Origin: ZC4RG30 sp963777735
GTDB lineage: Bacteria > Pseudomonadota > Gammaproteobacteria > Steroidobacterales > Steroidobacteraceae
Length of the DNA: 64,000 bases
Direction of reading: 5' to 3'
Assembly (NCBI GenBank): GCA_963777735.1
Contig: CAVZRQ010000008.1
Location: 1,550,001 to 1,614,000, forward strand
Shown: positions 16,990-26,106 of the stretch, piece after piece
Layout: each line of letters begins with the position of its first letter
Position numbering within the stretch: position 1 is the stretch's first letter
Notes under the pieces: generated by a model
Database searches by the model: none
Told to the model about the DNA's origin: nothing
The model's input: only the letters and a program-made list of their open reading frames with translations
Position numbers and translations under genes: made by a program

Positions 16990-19306
16990 CTACCGGGCGA
17001 CTACCCGCAACATGCCGGGATCGGCGGCCTCGGCAGGTTGAATCAAGGCGCCCTTGCCGAACTGCAGCAGCTCGCCGAATTCATCCGCGGTGACTGCACG
17101 GCTGTGCAGGTATCCCTGCGATTGGTCGCAGCCCATTTCCCAGAGGAAATCGAGCTCCTCCTGCTTCTCCACGCCTTCCGCGACGGTGGTCATGTTGAAG
17201 GCACGCGCCAGCGCGATGATGGTCTTCACGAGGCTCGCACCGGATGCACTGATCAACGACTGTCCAACGAAGCAACGATCGATCTTGAGCGTATCGATGG
17301 GCAGCGCAGCCAGCCGGCTGAGAGACGAGTAGCCCGTACCGAAATCATCAATCGCAATCTTGACGCCCGCTTCGCGGAGCCGCTTGAGCTTGCCGATTTC
17401 GCTCCCGAAATCCCCCTGCAGCACTCCTTCCGTGATCTCGATGTCGAGACCCCAGCTTTCCGACGACCAGGACTGGATCTGCTGCAGGAATCCTGACTCG
17501 AAGTCCGGGTGCCGCAACTGGGCCGGCGCGATGTTCACGGCCACGCGCACAGGGGGCAGACCGCGGCCCATCCAGGCCTGGCAATCCCGCGCCGCCTGCT
17601 GCACCACCCAATCCCCCACCTGGACGATGAAGCCGCTGGCTTCCAGCAGAGGCAGGAACACCGCGGGCGACACCAGGCCATCATCCGGGCTGTTCCAGCG
17701 AATCAGTGCTTCCGCTCCTGTGATTCGCCGCGTCACCACATCGACCTTTGGCTGGTAATAGAGCCTGAACTCCTGCCGATCGATCGCCTGCCGCAGTTTG
17801 TGCTCCAGCGCCAGCTCACCGACGCTCTGGGAGCGCGTCTTCTCGTTGTAGTGCACATGCCTGGTGCCGGCGGCGCTGCGTGCAAACCGCAACGCAGCCT
17901 CCGCGTTCTGTACCAGCGATGGTGGCATCCAGACCATCTTCGGGAAAGAGTGCAAAGCCGGTCTGCATGGCGATCGGAATCACGCGACCCTCGATCACGA
18001 ACGGGTCATTGAAAATCGCCAGGGCCTGCTGATACCCCGCCGACTCGAGCTGATGCGCAGGGCGATCGACCATGGATACCACCATGGCAAAGGTGCCGCC
18101 CGCGAAGTGCGCGATGTAGTCGGATTTCGGAAAGTGGCGCTTGAGACGTTCCGCCACCTGTTGCAGCAGCAGGTCGCCGGTTCGCCGCCCGAATGAATCA
18201 TTGATGACGCTCAGCCGTTCGACGTCCATGACCACGACGGCATAGTGCTGGACCTTGCCGCTGGAGGCGTTGATCAACCGCTGCACCCGCTCGCAGTACA
18301 GGGGTCGCTTGGCGAGGCCGGTCTGGGGATCGAAATGCGACAGGAAGCGGGCCGTTGTATCCCGCTGCAGGTACTGCAATCCGAACGACAGGCTCCCGGC
18401 AATCTCACGCAGCATGGCGAGCTCTTCGTCGCCCACCACATCCGAATCGCGCGCGGTCAGCACCAGCAGCGCGATGACACTGCCATCCACCACCAGTGGC
18501 AGCGCAACCACGGACAGCAGGCCGGAATGCAGCATCAGCGCGTCGAAGGTCGCCGTGGCGGCGAGACTGGACGTGTTGTTGCAGACGAACTCCTTGCCCG
18601 TCCGCACCACACGGCCGATCACGCTCGATTCGCGAGACACGGATTCGGCCAGATAGGCACGCAGACCCTCGGTCAACTTGTCATCGATGCCGCTCCACGC
18701 AGTAGGTTGAATGGTCGCGAATCCGGGAACCTTGGCCGATGCTATCGCCACGGCATAGCCACCCACGGATACGGCCAGCCGGCAGGTTTCGCGCATCAGT
18801 TCGGTGCGATCCCGAATCCGCAGCACGAGGCCACTGATGCCGCTCTGCATCCGCAACACGCGGTTCAGTCTTGCAATCTGCGATTCCTGCCGGATTCGCG
18901 CGGCGGTTGCCTCTGCTTCCTGCAGGGCACGCCGTATGGCCGGCGCGAGACGCGCCATGTTTTCCTTGAGCACGTAGTCGGTGGCGCCGGCGCGCAGCGC
19001 CTGGATCGCACGCTCTTCGCCGATGGTTCCGGAGAGGAAGACAAAGGGCACCTGTGGAGCGAGTCGCATGACGACACTCAATGCCGCCATGCCATCGAAC
19101 TGGGGAAGGGAGAAATCGGACAGGACCAGATCCGGTTCGAATTCTTGCAATGCAGCAGTCAGGGTCGATTCGGTTTCCACGCGTCGCCACACGCACTCGA
19201 AGCCCGCACGTTTTATTTGATGCAGCGCAAGATCCACATCGGGTTGCATATCCTCGACGAAGAGAATGCGCATCGCCTTCGGCCGTTCGTCACCCATGTT
19301 TTCCAT
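16990..19306 (-). CDS. REC-GAF-GGDEF(degenerate)-EAL signalling protein, one frameshift
   Basis: Cyclic-di-GMP signalling protein of about 770 residues. Order: receiver domain (phospho-acceptor Asp in LVLSDFSLPQFDG), linker helix, GAF-like sensor (about 150-330), GGDEF-like domain (about 335-500) and EAL domain. The GGDEF signature is replaced by AGGTF, so cyclase activity is unlikely. The EAL half keeps GAEALIRW, DIEITEG, DDFGTGYSSL and EGVEK, so phosphodiesterase activity is expected. One extra base near 17925 breaks the frame between GGDEF and EAL: the upstream frame runs on to 17816 and the EAL frame reads back to about 17955. Total length is 1 more than a multiple of three, which fits one insertion. 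Start chosen at 19304-19306 (MENMGDERPK); 19297 and 19273 are possible. Confidence 0.85.
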
Positions 19307-19492
19307 GCTCGCCAAAGGTTGCAAATCGCGGTAGCAACACGGATTTCCGAGTGCAAGGTGACCGTAACACGTACAGCTCGCCATATACACGAACCACCCA
19401 CGCAACCAGCCCGGAACGTGACGCCACGCACAGGCGGCAGTTTGTTTGCAGAATAAGAACCCTTGCAGGCGACTCTGGGGCAGGATGCAGAC

Positions 19493-20647
19493 ATGAACAG
19501 CGCACGCACGCCCACCCGCCTGCTGGTGGTAGATGACGAGGACGCACAGATGCGTGCGCTGTGCCACACGCTGGAAGCCACTGGTTATGTGACTACCGGC
19601 TATCACTCGCCGGTCGCGGCACTTGCTGCGTTTCGCGCGGGCGAACACGACCTGCTGCTCACCGACCTCACGATGCCGGAGATGGATGGCATTGCCCTGA
19701 TAGCGGCCGCAAAGAAGATCGATCCCGGGATCGGCGCCATCATCATGACTGGCAATGGCACCATCGATACTGCAGTGCAGTCGATGCAGGTCGGAGCCCT
19801 CGACTACATCCTCAAGCCGTTCCAGCTCAAGGTTGTGCTGCCGGTCATTTCCCGGGCGCTGGATCTGCAGCGACTGCGCCGCGAGAATGCGGCGCTGCAC
19901 GAGCGCGAGAAGCTGCGCACGGAAGAGCTGGCCGCTGCGTATCAACAGCTGGATTCATTCTCCTATTCCATATCCCATGACCTGCGGTCCCCGCTGCAGT
20001 TTGTGAAGGGGTTTGCCGAAATGCTCGAGGACCGGTTCGCGGCCCAGCTCGGCGAGGAAGGGCTTCACATGGTGCACGTGATCCGCGACGGCAGCCGCAG
20101 CATGGATGAAATGATCGTGGGACTGCTGGCGTTCTCACGCGCCGGCATGCAGCCGCTACGCAAGACCCAGCTGGACATGTCGGCCATTGCACGCGCTGCT
20201 CTAGCGGATTCCCTTTCGACGTACAAGGGCCCCACGGCGCGGGTGGATATCGAACCACTGCCACCTGCCGCGGGAGACGCAGCCGTCCTCCGGCACGCCT
20301 GGTCCAATCTCATCGGCAATGCCCTGAAATACAGCGCCGGGCGTTCTGAACCGCAGATCACGATCAGCGGTCGCATCGAGGGTGCGGAATCCATTTACCG
20401 CGTGCAGGACAACGGCGCGGGCTTCGACATGGCCTACGCCGACAAGCTGTTCGGCGTGTTCAAGCGTCTGCACAGTGCGCAGGACTACCCGGGAACCGGC
20501 GTCGGGCTTGCCATCGCGCACCGCATCATCACGCGTCATGGCGGATGGATCCGTGCGCAGAGCGCCCCGGACAAAGGCGCGTGCTTCGAGTTCGCACTGC
20601 CCTATTCGCCCAATGCGATTCAGGACATCGAGACACTGCAGGCCTGA
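19493..20647 (+). CDS. Receiver domain-histidine kinase hybrid (N-terminal REC)
   Basis: 384 residues with no membrane segment, so cytoplasmic. Residues 1-125 form a response-regulator receiver (acidic DDED, phospho-acceptor in LLTDLTMPEMDG, Lys in ILKPFQ). A coiled coil (130-160) leads to a HisKA domain with phospho-acceptor His in SYSISHDLRSPLQF and a HATPase with N box NLIGNALKYS, G1 DNGAGFDM, and G2 GTGVGLAI. With the receiver first, phosphorylation of REC probably controls the kinase. It diverges from the REC-GGDEF-EAL gene across 186 bases and converges on the hybrid kinase with a 28-base overlap. Ribosome site AGGA lies 8 bases before the ATG. Confidence 0.9.
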   Translation: MNSARTPTRLLVVDDEDAQMRALCHTLEATGYVTTGYHSPVAALAAFRAGEHDLLLTDLTMPEMDGIALIAAAKKIDPGIGAIIMTGNGTIDTAVQSMQVGALDYILKPFQLKVVLPVISRALDLQRLRRENAALHEREKLRTEELAAAYQQLDSFSYSISHDLRSPLQFVKGFAEMLEDRFAAQLGEEGLHMVHVIRDGSRSMDEMIVGLLAFSRAGMQPLRKTQLDMSAIARAALADSLSTYKGPTARVDIEPLPPAAGDAAVLRHAWSNLIGNALKYSAGRSEPQITISGRIEGAESIYRVQDNGAGFDMAYADKLFGVFKRLHSAQDYPGTGVGLAIAHRIITRHGGWIRAQSAPDKGACFEFALPYSPNAIQDIETLQA

Positions 20648-23600
20648 ACCAGCGCTTCGCGCAATGCGCGCAGTTTGGGCGGCTTGCTGAGCACGATGTC
20701 GACATTCGTGGGCGCATCCCCCTCTGCAGCCAGTCGCTGCCCCCATCCGGTGAGGAGAATGACCGGAGTGGATGGCGCGAGCGCCTTGATGGCGGCTGCC
20801 AGCTGGCGACCGTCCTTGTAGGGCATGCCAAGGTCGGTGATCACGACATGGAACGGCTGATCGCCATGCAATGCAGCCCGGAAACATTCCAGGCCCTCTT
20901 TCCCGCCGTTGGCCGCCACCACCTGATGCCGATCGCCTTCCAGTGTGTCGCGCATCGAACGCAGCAGCACCGGGTCGTCATCCACCACGAGTATCCGCAG
21001 GCCGTTGAGTACGGACACTGCAGCCGTCATTTCGGTTTCGATGGCTGTGGTCGCTGCGTCGAAAAGCAAGCGGATGGTCGTGCCATGGCCTTCCGCGCTT
21101 TCGATCTCCACCTCTGCACTGTGGCGCTGCACCGCGCCGTATACCATGGCGAGACCCAGGCCCGTGCCCCGTTCGCCCTTCGTCGTGTAGAACGGCTCCA
21201 GGCAACGTCGACGCGCGTCCTCATCCATGCCGATGCCGGTATCGCTCACCTCCACCAGCACCTGACCGGTCGCCGCGATGCCTGTGCGCAGCCCGAGCGT
21301 TCCCCCCTCCGGCATGGCATCCACCGCATTGAGCACGAGGTTGGTGAGCGCCTCCCGCAGTTCGCTCTCGGCACCCATGATGATGGGCAGCCCTGCCTGC
21401 AGGTCTGTCTGCACCTCGATGGCAATGCCTCGCTCCCGCGACATGCTGCCCCACCGGGCGCGGGTAAGCTCCACCACCTGCGGAACCAGCTCGTTCAGCT
21501 GCACTGGAGCGAGCATGAACTGCGGCTCGCGCTGCCGGTAGAACTCCCGCATGCGGGCAACGGTGGCCGCCACATCGTGAATCGCGCGCTGGATGACCAG
21601 CAACTGGCCGCGCCCCTGGTCCGACAACCCGGGCTCGGTTTCCAGCAGTGAATCCGTATACAGGGCCACGGGCGAAATCGCGTTGTTGATATCGTGCGCA
21701 ATGCCGCTGGCCATCTGCCCGAGGGAACGCAGCCGCTCATGCTGCATGGCGACCTGCTGGGTTACGCGCAGATCTTCATAGGCCGCCTGCAGCGAGGCAT
21801 AGAGATTCGCGCTGTGGGCAGCCAGCGCCACATGCTCACTGAGCTGCTGCAGGAATTCACACTCGACGCCGCTGAAGCTCCGCGCTTCCCTGCGAGCGGC
21901 AACCAGCACCCCGAACACCTTGCTTTCGACCAGCAACGGCGCGGCAACCATCGAACGCAAACCGCCACGCGCGAGTCGTTGCGGAAACGGGAAGTCCACC
22001 TGGCTGACATCGGGCTCATGAACCAGCTTGCCGCGCACGCAGGTTGAAAGCCCGTTCTGGTCGATGTCGAAGATTGCCTGCTCGGTCAGCGCCAGCTCCA
22101 TGGCCAGTTCCTGGCTGCGCAGGCCTACGCTGGTGACCACCAGCTGGTTGTCGGCAGGCTCGTACCTGCAGATGCAGCAGAAATCCAGCGGCAGTTCGTC
22201 TTCCAGTGTGCGGACCACGACCTGGAAGATGCTGGGCAGATCCTGGCGCTCGCCGATTGCACGGGTGATCTGCTGCAGCAGCGAGAGCTGTTCCAGTTGC
22301 GCCTGCCGGTTGAGCTCCTGGTTCCGGCGCTCGGTGATGTCTGCGAAGATGATGGCAACCTTGTTGCTGCCTTCTCCGCCAACCGGAAAGGCACGCACCT
22401 CGTAATACCTTCCCAGCGGCTTTGCAAAATTCTCGAATCTTGCCGGCACACCGGTACGCGCGACATTTCCGATGTTCCTGTACCAGTGTTCCTCGAGATC
22501 CGGCGCAATCTCGCGCATTCTCCTGCCCCGCGCCTGCTCGATGCCCGTGTGAATCACGAAGGCAGGATTGGTGTCGAGGAACAGGTAGTCGACTGCCTTG
22601 CCGTCAGCGTCGAAGAACAACTCGACTATGCAAAACCCTTCCGTCAGCGACTCGAACAACACGCGATACTGCGCGTCGGATTTCTGCACCAGCTCCGCAG
22701 CCTGCTCCTGGATGCGCCCCGCCATGGTGTCGAAGGTTCTGCCCAGATCTCCCAGTTCATCGCGACGCTGCAAGCCGACACGCGCGGAGGGATCACCGGC
22801 GGCGATGGCGCGGGCAGCGTTGGAAAGTGCGCGCACCGGCTTCAGCAGGAAGGCTGCGGACAGAATGCCACCCACCATCGCGAGCAGCGCAATCGCAGCC
22901 GCAAACAGCAGCTTCTGGCGCATCATGCCCACGACCTGGTCATGCAGCCCGGCTTCCGGCGCCAGGTAGTAGACCGTCCAGTCGACCGTCTCACTGCGGC
23001 GCGCAGCAACCAGGTTCCACTGCTGGTTGCCCGGCGCGAAACCCCGGAACACGTTGGCAGGCAATACTTCGCCCGCCAGTGCGAACTCCGGTGAAACCTC
23101 GCGGACGTCCAGCAGCAGCTGACGGGTCTGCGGGCCGAAGCGTTCCTCCGCGACCTGCGCCTCGAGAACTTCCGGAGGCAGCGGAAGTCCGGGTCGATAC
23201 ACGATCTCGTTGAGGAAAGTGTGCGCGATCCGGATCCCGAAACGATCGAACAGGATGGCGAAGCTGCCCGGGCCCGCCAGTGCGTCGGACTGCTTCATCA
23301 TGTCTTCGAGCGCAGCAGCGCGAATCCAGAATGCGGCGACACCTACCAGCTTGCCGCCCTCCCCCAGCATGGGTGCCAGCACGGCAAAGCTCGGTACCTG
23401 GCCGGTACTGGCCTCTGACGTATGCACGTCGGAAATGACGGACTTCCCGCCCAGCGCTTCCCGCACGAAGCTGCGATAGGAGAGGTTCACGCCAACCAAT
23501 GCGGTCTCGGTTGCCACCACCACCGCACCGGAGGTATCCAGTATCGCGACGCCCCGCAGCAGCGGGTCGCTTGCTGGCCATACGGCAAGCTGGCCTTGCA

Positions 23601-23898
23601 ATACCGCCTTCAACGGACTCGCATCGGAAGACTCTGTTTGCAGCAGCTGCAGGGCTCCCGGCACGCGCGCCAGACGCTGCACCGCGCCCTGATAACCCTG
23701 GATGAATGTGTCGATCCGGTCGACCAGCTGTTCGGCACGAGCCGACAGCAATGCACTGGCATCCCGGCGCAGCTGTTCGCGGGCTTCGCTGATGCTGATC
23801 CAGGTGGCGATTCCCAGGGGAATCAGCGACGCCACAACCAGCAGCAACGCCAACTTGAAGCGCAGCGGCCAGTCCGTGAAGCGAAGCAGCATCGCCAT
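20620..23898 (-). CDS. Membrane hybrid sensor histidine kinase (dCache-HAMP-PAS-GAF-HK-REC)
   Basis: 1092 residues. First membrane helix about 12-35 (LALLLVVASLIPLGIATWI), then a large periplasmic Cache-type sensor, second helix about 310-335 and HAMP. A PAS domain follows (DAQYRVLFESLTEGFCIVEL), then a GAF domain (about 530-680), and a HisKA-type domain with His in GQMASGIAHDINNAISPVALY. The ATPase has NLVLNAVDAMPEGG, DTGIGM and GTGLGLAM. It ends in a receiver with Asp in VVITDLGMPYKDG and Lys in VLSKPPKL. The NtrB-like H box with HDINN suggests a zinc-finger-free NtrB/hybrid subclass. Start set at ATG 23896-23898, five bases after GGGGGAG. Signal unknown. Confidence 0.92.
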   Translation of the reverse strand: MAMLLRFTDWPLRFKLALLLVVASLIPLGIATWISISEAREQLRRDASALLSARAEQLVDRIDTFIQGYQGAVQRLARVPGALQLLQTESSDASPLKAVLQGQLAVWPASDPLLRGVAILDTSGAVVVATETALVGVNLSYRSFVREALGGKSVISDVHTSEASTGQVPSFAVLAPMLGEGGKLVGVAAFWIRAAALEDMMKQSDALAGPGSFAILFDRFGIRIAHTFLNEIVYRPGLPLPPEVLEAQVAEERFGPQTRQLLLDVREVSPEFALAGEVLPANVFRGFAPGNQQWNLVAARRSETVDWTVYYLAPEAGLHDQVVGMMRQKLLFAAAIALLAMVGGILSAAFLLKPVRALSNAARAIAAGDPSARVGLQRRDELGDLGRTFDTMAGRIQEQAAELVQKSDAQYRVLFESLTEGFCIVELFFDADGKAVDYLFLDTNPAFVIHTGIEQARGRRMREIAPDLEEHWYRNIGNVARTGVPARFENFAKPLGRYYEVRAFPVGGEGSNKVAIIFADITERRNQELNRQAQLEQLSLLQQITRAIGERQDLPSIFQVVVRTLEDELPLDFCCICRYEPADNQLVVTSVGLRSQELAMELALTEQAIFDIDQNGLSTCVRGKLVHEPDVSQVDFPFPQRLARGGLRSMVAAPLLVESKVFGVLVAARREARSFSGVECEFLQQLSEHVALAAHSANLYASLQAAYEDLRVTQQVAMQHERLRSLGQMASGIAHDINNAISPVALYTDSLLETEPGLSDQGRGQLLVIQRAIHDVAATVARMREFYRQREPQFMLAPVQLNELVPQVVELTRARWGSMSRERGIAIEVQTDLQAGLPIIMGAESELREALTNLVLNAVDAMPEGGTLGLRTGIAATGQVLVEVSDTGIGMDEDARRRCLEPFYTTKGERGTGLGLAMVYGAVQRHSAEVEIESAEGHGTTIRLLFDAATTAIETEMTAAVSVLNGLRILVVDDDPVLLRSMRDTLEGDRHQVVAANGGKEGLECFRAALHGDQPFHVVITDLGMPYKDGRQLAAAIKALAPSTPVILLTGWGQRLAAEGDAPTNVDIVLSKPPKLRALREALVQACSVSMS

Positions 23899-24092
23899 TC
23901 GCACTCCCCCGAGATACGTGGACCACACTATCGGGGACAGTGGCTGCCGGCAAGGTCGGCAACGCAGTGGCAGGAGCAGGCCTGTTTGTAGGATCAATCC
24001 TATTGTGCTTGCCCCTTGCGGACTGCCTGCCGCGCCTGATGTACGGCGGATACTGATTGCCCCTGCCAATTCAATGCACCGCCGGAGCTCCC

Positions 24093-24530
24093 ATGATCGA
24101 GAAATCAGCAACCGTCCACTGGAAGGGCAATGGCAGGCAGGGCGTTGGGGCAATCAGCACCGAAACCAGTGCGCTGGACCAGTATCCCTACGGTTTTGGC
24201 AGCCGCTTCGAGGATCAGCGTGATGGCACCAATCCCGAAGAATTGCTGGCCGCTGCGCACGCGGCCTGCATCACCATGGCTTTTGCGTTTGCCTGCGAGA
24301 ATGCTGGCTACACACCGACTGCAGTCGACACACAATGCCGCGCCAGGCTCACGAAGGTGGACGATGGCTTCCAGATCGACCGGCTGGCACTCACCATGAA
24401 AGCCACCGTTCCGCGGCTCGATGCCGCGGAATTCCAGACCATCGCGCAGAAGGTCAAGCGGGAGTGCCCGCTTTCGAAGGCATTGGCGAGTGTTCCGGAG
24501 ATCACGCTGGAAGCGGCCTTGCTTGGCTGA
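24093..24530 (+). CDS. OsmC family peroxiredoxin-like protein
   Basis: 145 residues, the normal OsmC length. The two redox cysteines are in HAACITMA and in VKRECPLSKAL, with the conserved Glu/Arg context NPEELLAAAHAAC. OsmC proteins reduce organic hydroperoxides in the cytoplasm, usually using lipoyl or thiol donors. Start at MIEKSATVHW with GGAG eight bases upstream; a longer in-frame start at 24057 lacks support. It stands alone between the hybrid kinase (divergent) and a porin-like gene. Confidence 0.93.
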   Translation: MIEKSATVHWKGNGRQGVGAISTETSALDQYPYGFGSRFEDQRDGTNPEELLAAAHAACITMAFAFACENAGYTPTAVDTQCRARLTKVDDGFQIDRLALTMKATVPRLDAAEFQTIAQKVKRECPLSKALASVPEITLEAALLG

Positions 24531-24638
24531 CCGGTAGGGTACTTCCTACCCCGGAAGCCGGGATGCACCTATGAGCAGTTCCCGCCAAAGTATCCATGCT
24601 TCACCCAACCCAATATCGGGTCGTACCGGAGCAATCTC

Positions 24639-25202
24639 ATGACTTCACGAACCATCACGCTGGCGGCATTGTCCGCAGCCCTGCTGGCCAGCACCGGCGC
24701 ACTCGCTCAGGATGCACCGGCCACGGGGTTCTACATTGGCGGGGCATTCACCCAGGCGCGCTTCGACAACGATGATTTCGCAGTGGAAGACATTGATGAC
24801 GAAGACAACAGCTGGAAGCTGATCGCCGGCATGCGCACCACCCCCAACCTCGCCTTCGAGGCCAACTACATCAATTTCGGCCAATCCACGGCGCCTTCCG
24901 TCGCGGTTGGCGGCCCGTTTGAAGCGAAGGCCGACGGCTTCGCGCTGTACGGCGTGGGCCTGATGCCAATTGGCCCGGTGGAGCTGTTTGGCAAACTGGG
25001 CGCGGCCCGCATCGACTCCAAGGGCAATGTCGGCGCAGTGCTCTTTGAAGACAAGGCCACGGAATTCGCCTACGGCGCTGGCGTTCAGCTGCTGCTCGGC
25101 GGCTTCGCGATCCGGGCTGAATATGAGAAGTTCGACACCGATGTGATCGGCGACCTGGATCTCATCTCGGTAGGCTTCACCTACACTTTCGGCGCGTACT
25201 GA
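24639..25202 (+). CDS. Outer membrane beta-barrel protein (OmpA-like barrel, porin family)
   Basis: 187 residues. Signal peptide MTSRTITLAALSAALLASTGALA, then alternating amphipathic strands typical of an eight-stranded barrel: GFYIGGAFTQARF, NSWKLIAGMRTTPNLAFEANYINFG, FALYGVGLMPIGPVELFGKLG and FAYGAGVQLLLGGFAIRAEYEKF. It ends LISVGFTYTFGAY, a C-terminal aromatic as in BAM substrates. No peptidoglycan-binding domain. Acidic loop DDEDN between strands 1 and 2. Specific role not evident. Confidence 0.88.
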   Translation: MTSRTITLAALSAALLASTGALAQDAPATGFYIGGAFTQARFDNDDFAVEDIDDEDNSWKLIAGMRTTPNLAFEANYINFGQSTAPSVAVGGPFEAKADGFALYGVGLMPIGPVELFGKLGAARIDSKGNVGAVLFEDKATEFAYGAGVQLLLGGFAIRAEYEKFDTDVIGDLDLISVGFTYTFGAY

Positions 25203-25210
25203 CCGTCCGG

Positions 25211-25236
25211 CCGGTGCCTCGTGTTCGAGGCACCGG
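25211..25236. terminator. Bidirectional hairpin between convergent genes
   Basis: CCGGTGCCTCG, loop TGTT, CGAGGCACCGG: an eleven-base perfect stem between the stop of the barrel protein and the end of the DUF4159 gene. No T-run, but position and strength make it the likely shared terminator. Confidence 0.65.
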
Positions 25237-25242
25237 CAGACT

Positions 25243-26025
25243 TCAGTGGGTCATCGCATAGGTGACGTAGTTGATGCCGAAGCGGTAGCCCTGTGCCGTC
25301 ATCGGTTCGGGATAATCAGGCGTGTTCGCCTCTTCCCACGAATCGCCCACATCCTGGTTGTAATTGATGCCGACCATCAGCCGGCCGGCATCATCGTATA
25401 TGCCGTACCACTCCGGCGGCGGCAGCTCGGCCACCTGGCCAAAGCCACGCAGGTGCCGCAACCCCGGGATCTGCACCGACTCATCGATGCTGAAGACGAC
25501 ATGCAGCACCGCATCGTCGCCATGCAACGCAACCATCGGCCGGTCCGGGAACACCCGCTCCATGGTGGCGGTGAACACCGCGAGCTCGTTCTCTCCCCAG
25601 AAATCATCCGCCATGAGGAAGCCGCCGCGCTGCAGGTACTCCCTGAGTCGCGCCACCTCGACATCATCCAGATCCCAGAATCCGGTTTGCGTGGCATACA
25701 GCCACGGATAATCGAACAGCTGCTCGTCCGTCAGTCGCAATGCGACGGGCGCACCTGCTGCGATGCGGGTCAGGCGCTTGAGGTTGTGCGTGAAGTGATC
25801 TTCCGCTTCCGGCCAGTCCTGCTGCCACCAGCCGCGGTTGAAATTGCCCGCTCCGGCCTGATCGACATAGATCATGCGCGCGAAGTGGAACTCGGCGGGT
25901 ACGGCGGCCAAGGATGGCGCGACAGTACCGGGAGCGTCCGCTGCCGCTATCGCCAGCGAAGCAAACAGACATGCGGCTGGCCTCAGGAGCCGCGCAAGCC
26001 TGTGTAGCACCGGTTGATCGCCCAT
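25243..26025 (-). CDS. DUF4159 domain exported protein
   Basis: 260 residues with an N-terminal signal (hydrophobic stretch to about residue 30). DUF4159 landmarks are NRGWWQQDWPEAEDHF, PWLYATQTGFWDL, RGGFLMADDFWGENE and the C-terminal VGINYNQDVGDSWE. The domain has a glutamine-amidotransferase-like flavodoxin fold (a relative of ThuA/DUF1194-type enzymes) with no assigned reaction; it often occurs near MoxR/DUF58 operons, which are not seen here. Function not assigned. Confidence 0.87.
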   Translation of the reverse strand: MGDQPVLHRLARLLRPAACLFASLAIAAADAPGTVAPSLAAVPAEFHFARMIYVDQAGAGNFNRGWWQQDWPEAEDHFTHNLKRLTRIAAGAPVALRLTDEQLFDYPWLYATQTGFWDLDDVEVARLREYLQRGGFLMADDFWGENELAVFTATMERVFPDRPMVALHGDDAVLHVVFSIDESVQIPGLRHLRGFGQVAELPPPEWYGIYDDAGRLMVGINYNQDVGDSWEEANTPDYPEPMTAQGYRFGINYVTYAMTH

Positions 26026-26106
26026 GTCTGCATGCTACCGAAATGGGTGGGCAAAGTTGGGATTGCGTTCGCTGGGCGGGAGGAAAGCCGGCGTACAATC
26101 ACCGCG

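Noticed and set aside
23896..24153. N-terminal extension of the hybrid kinase to 24153
   Set aside because: The extra residues have no membrane or domain character and overlap the OsmC promoter and start; GGGGGAG five bases before the ATG at 23898 supports the shorter form.
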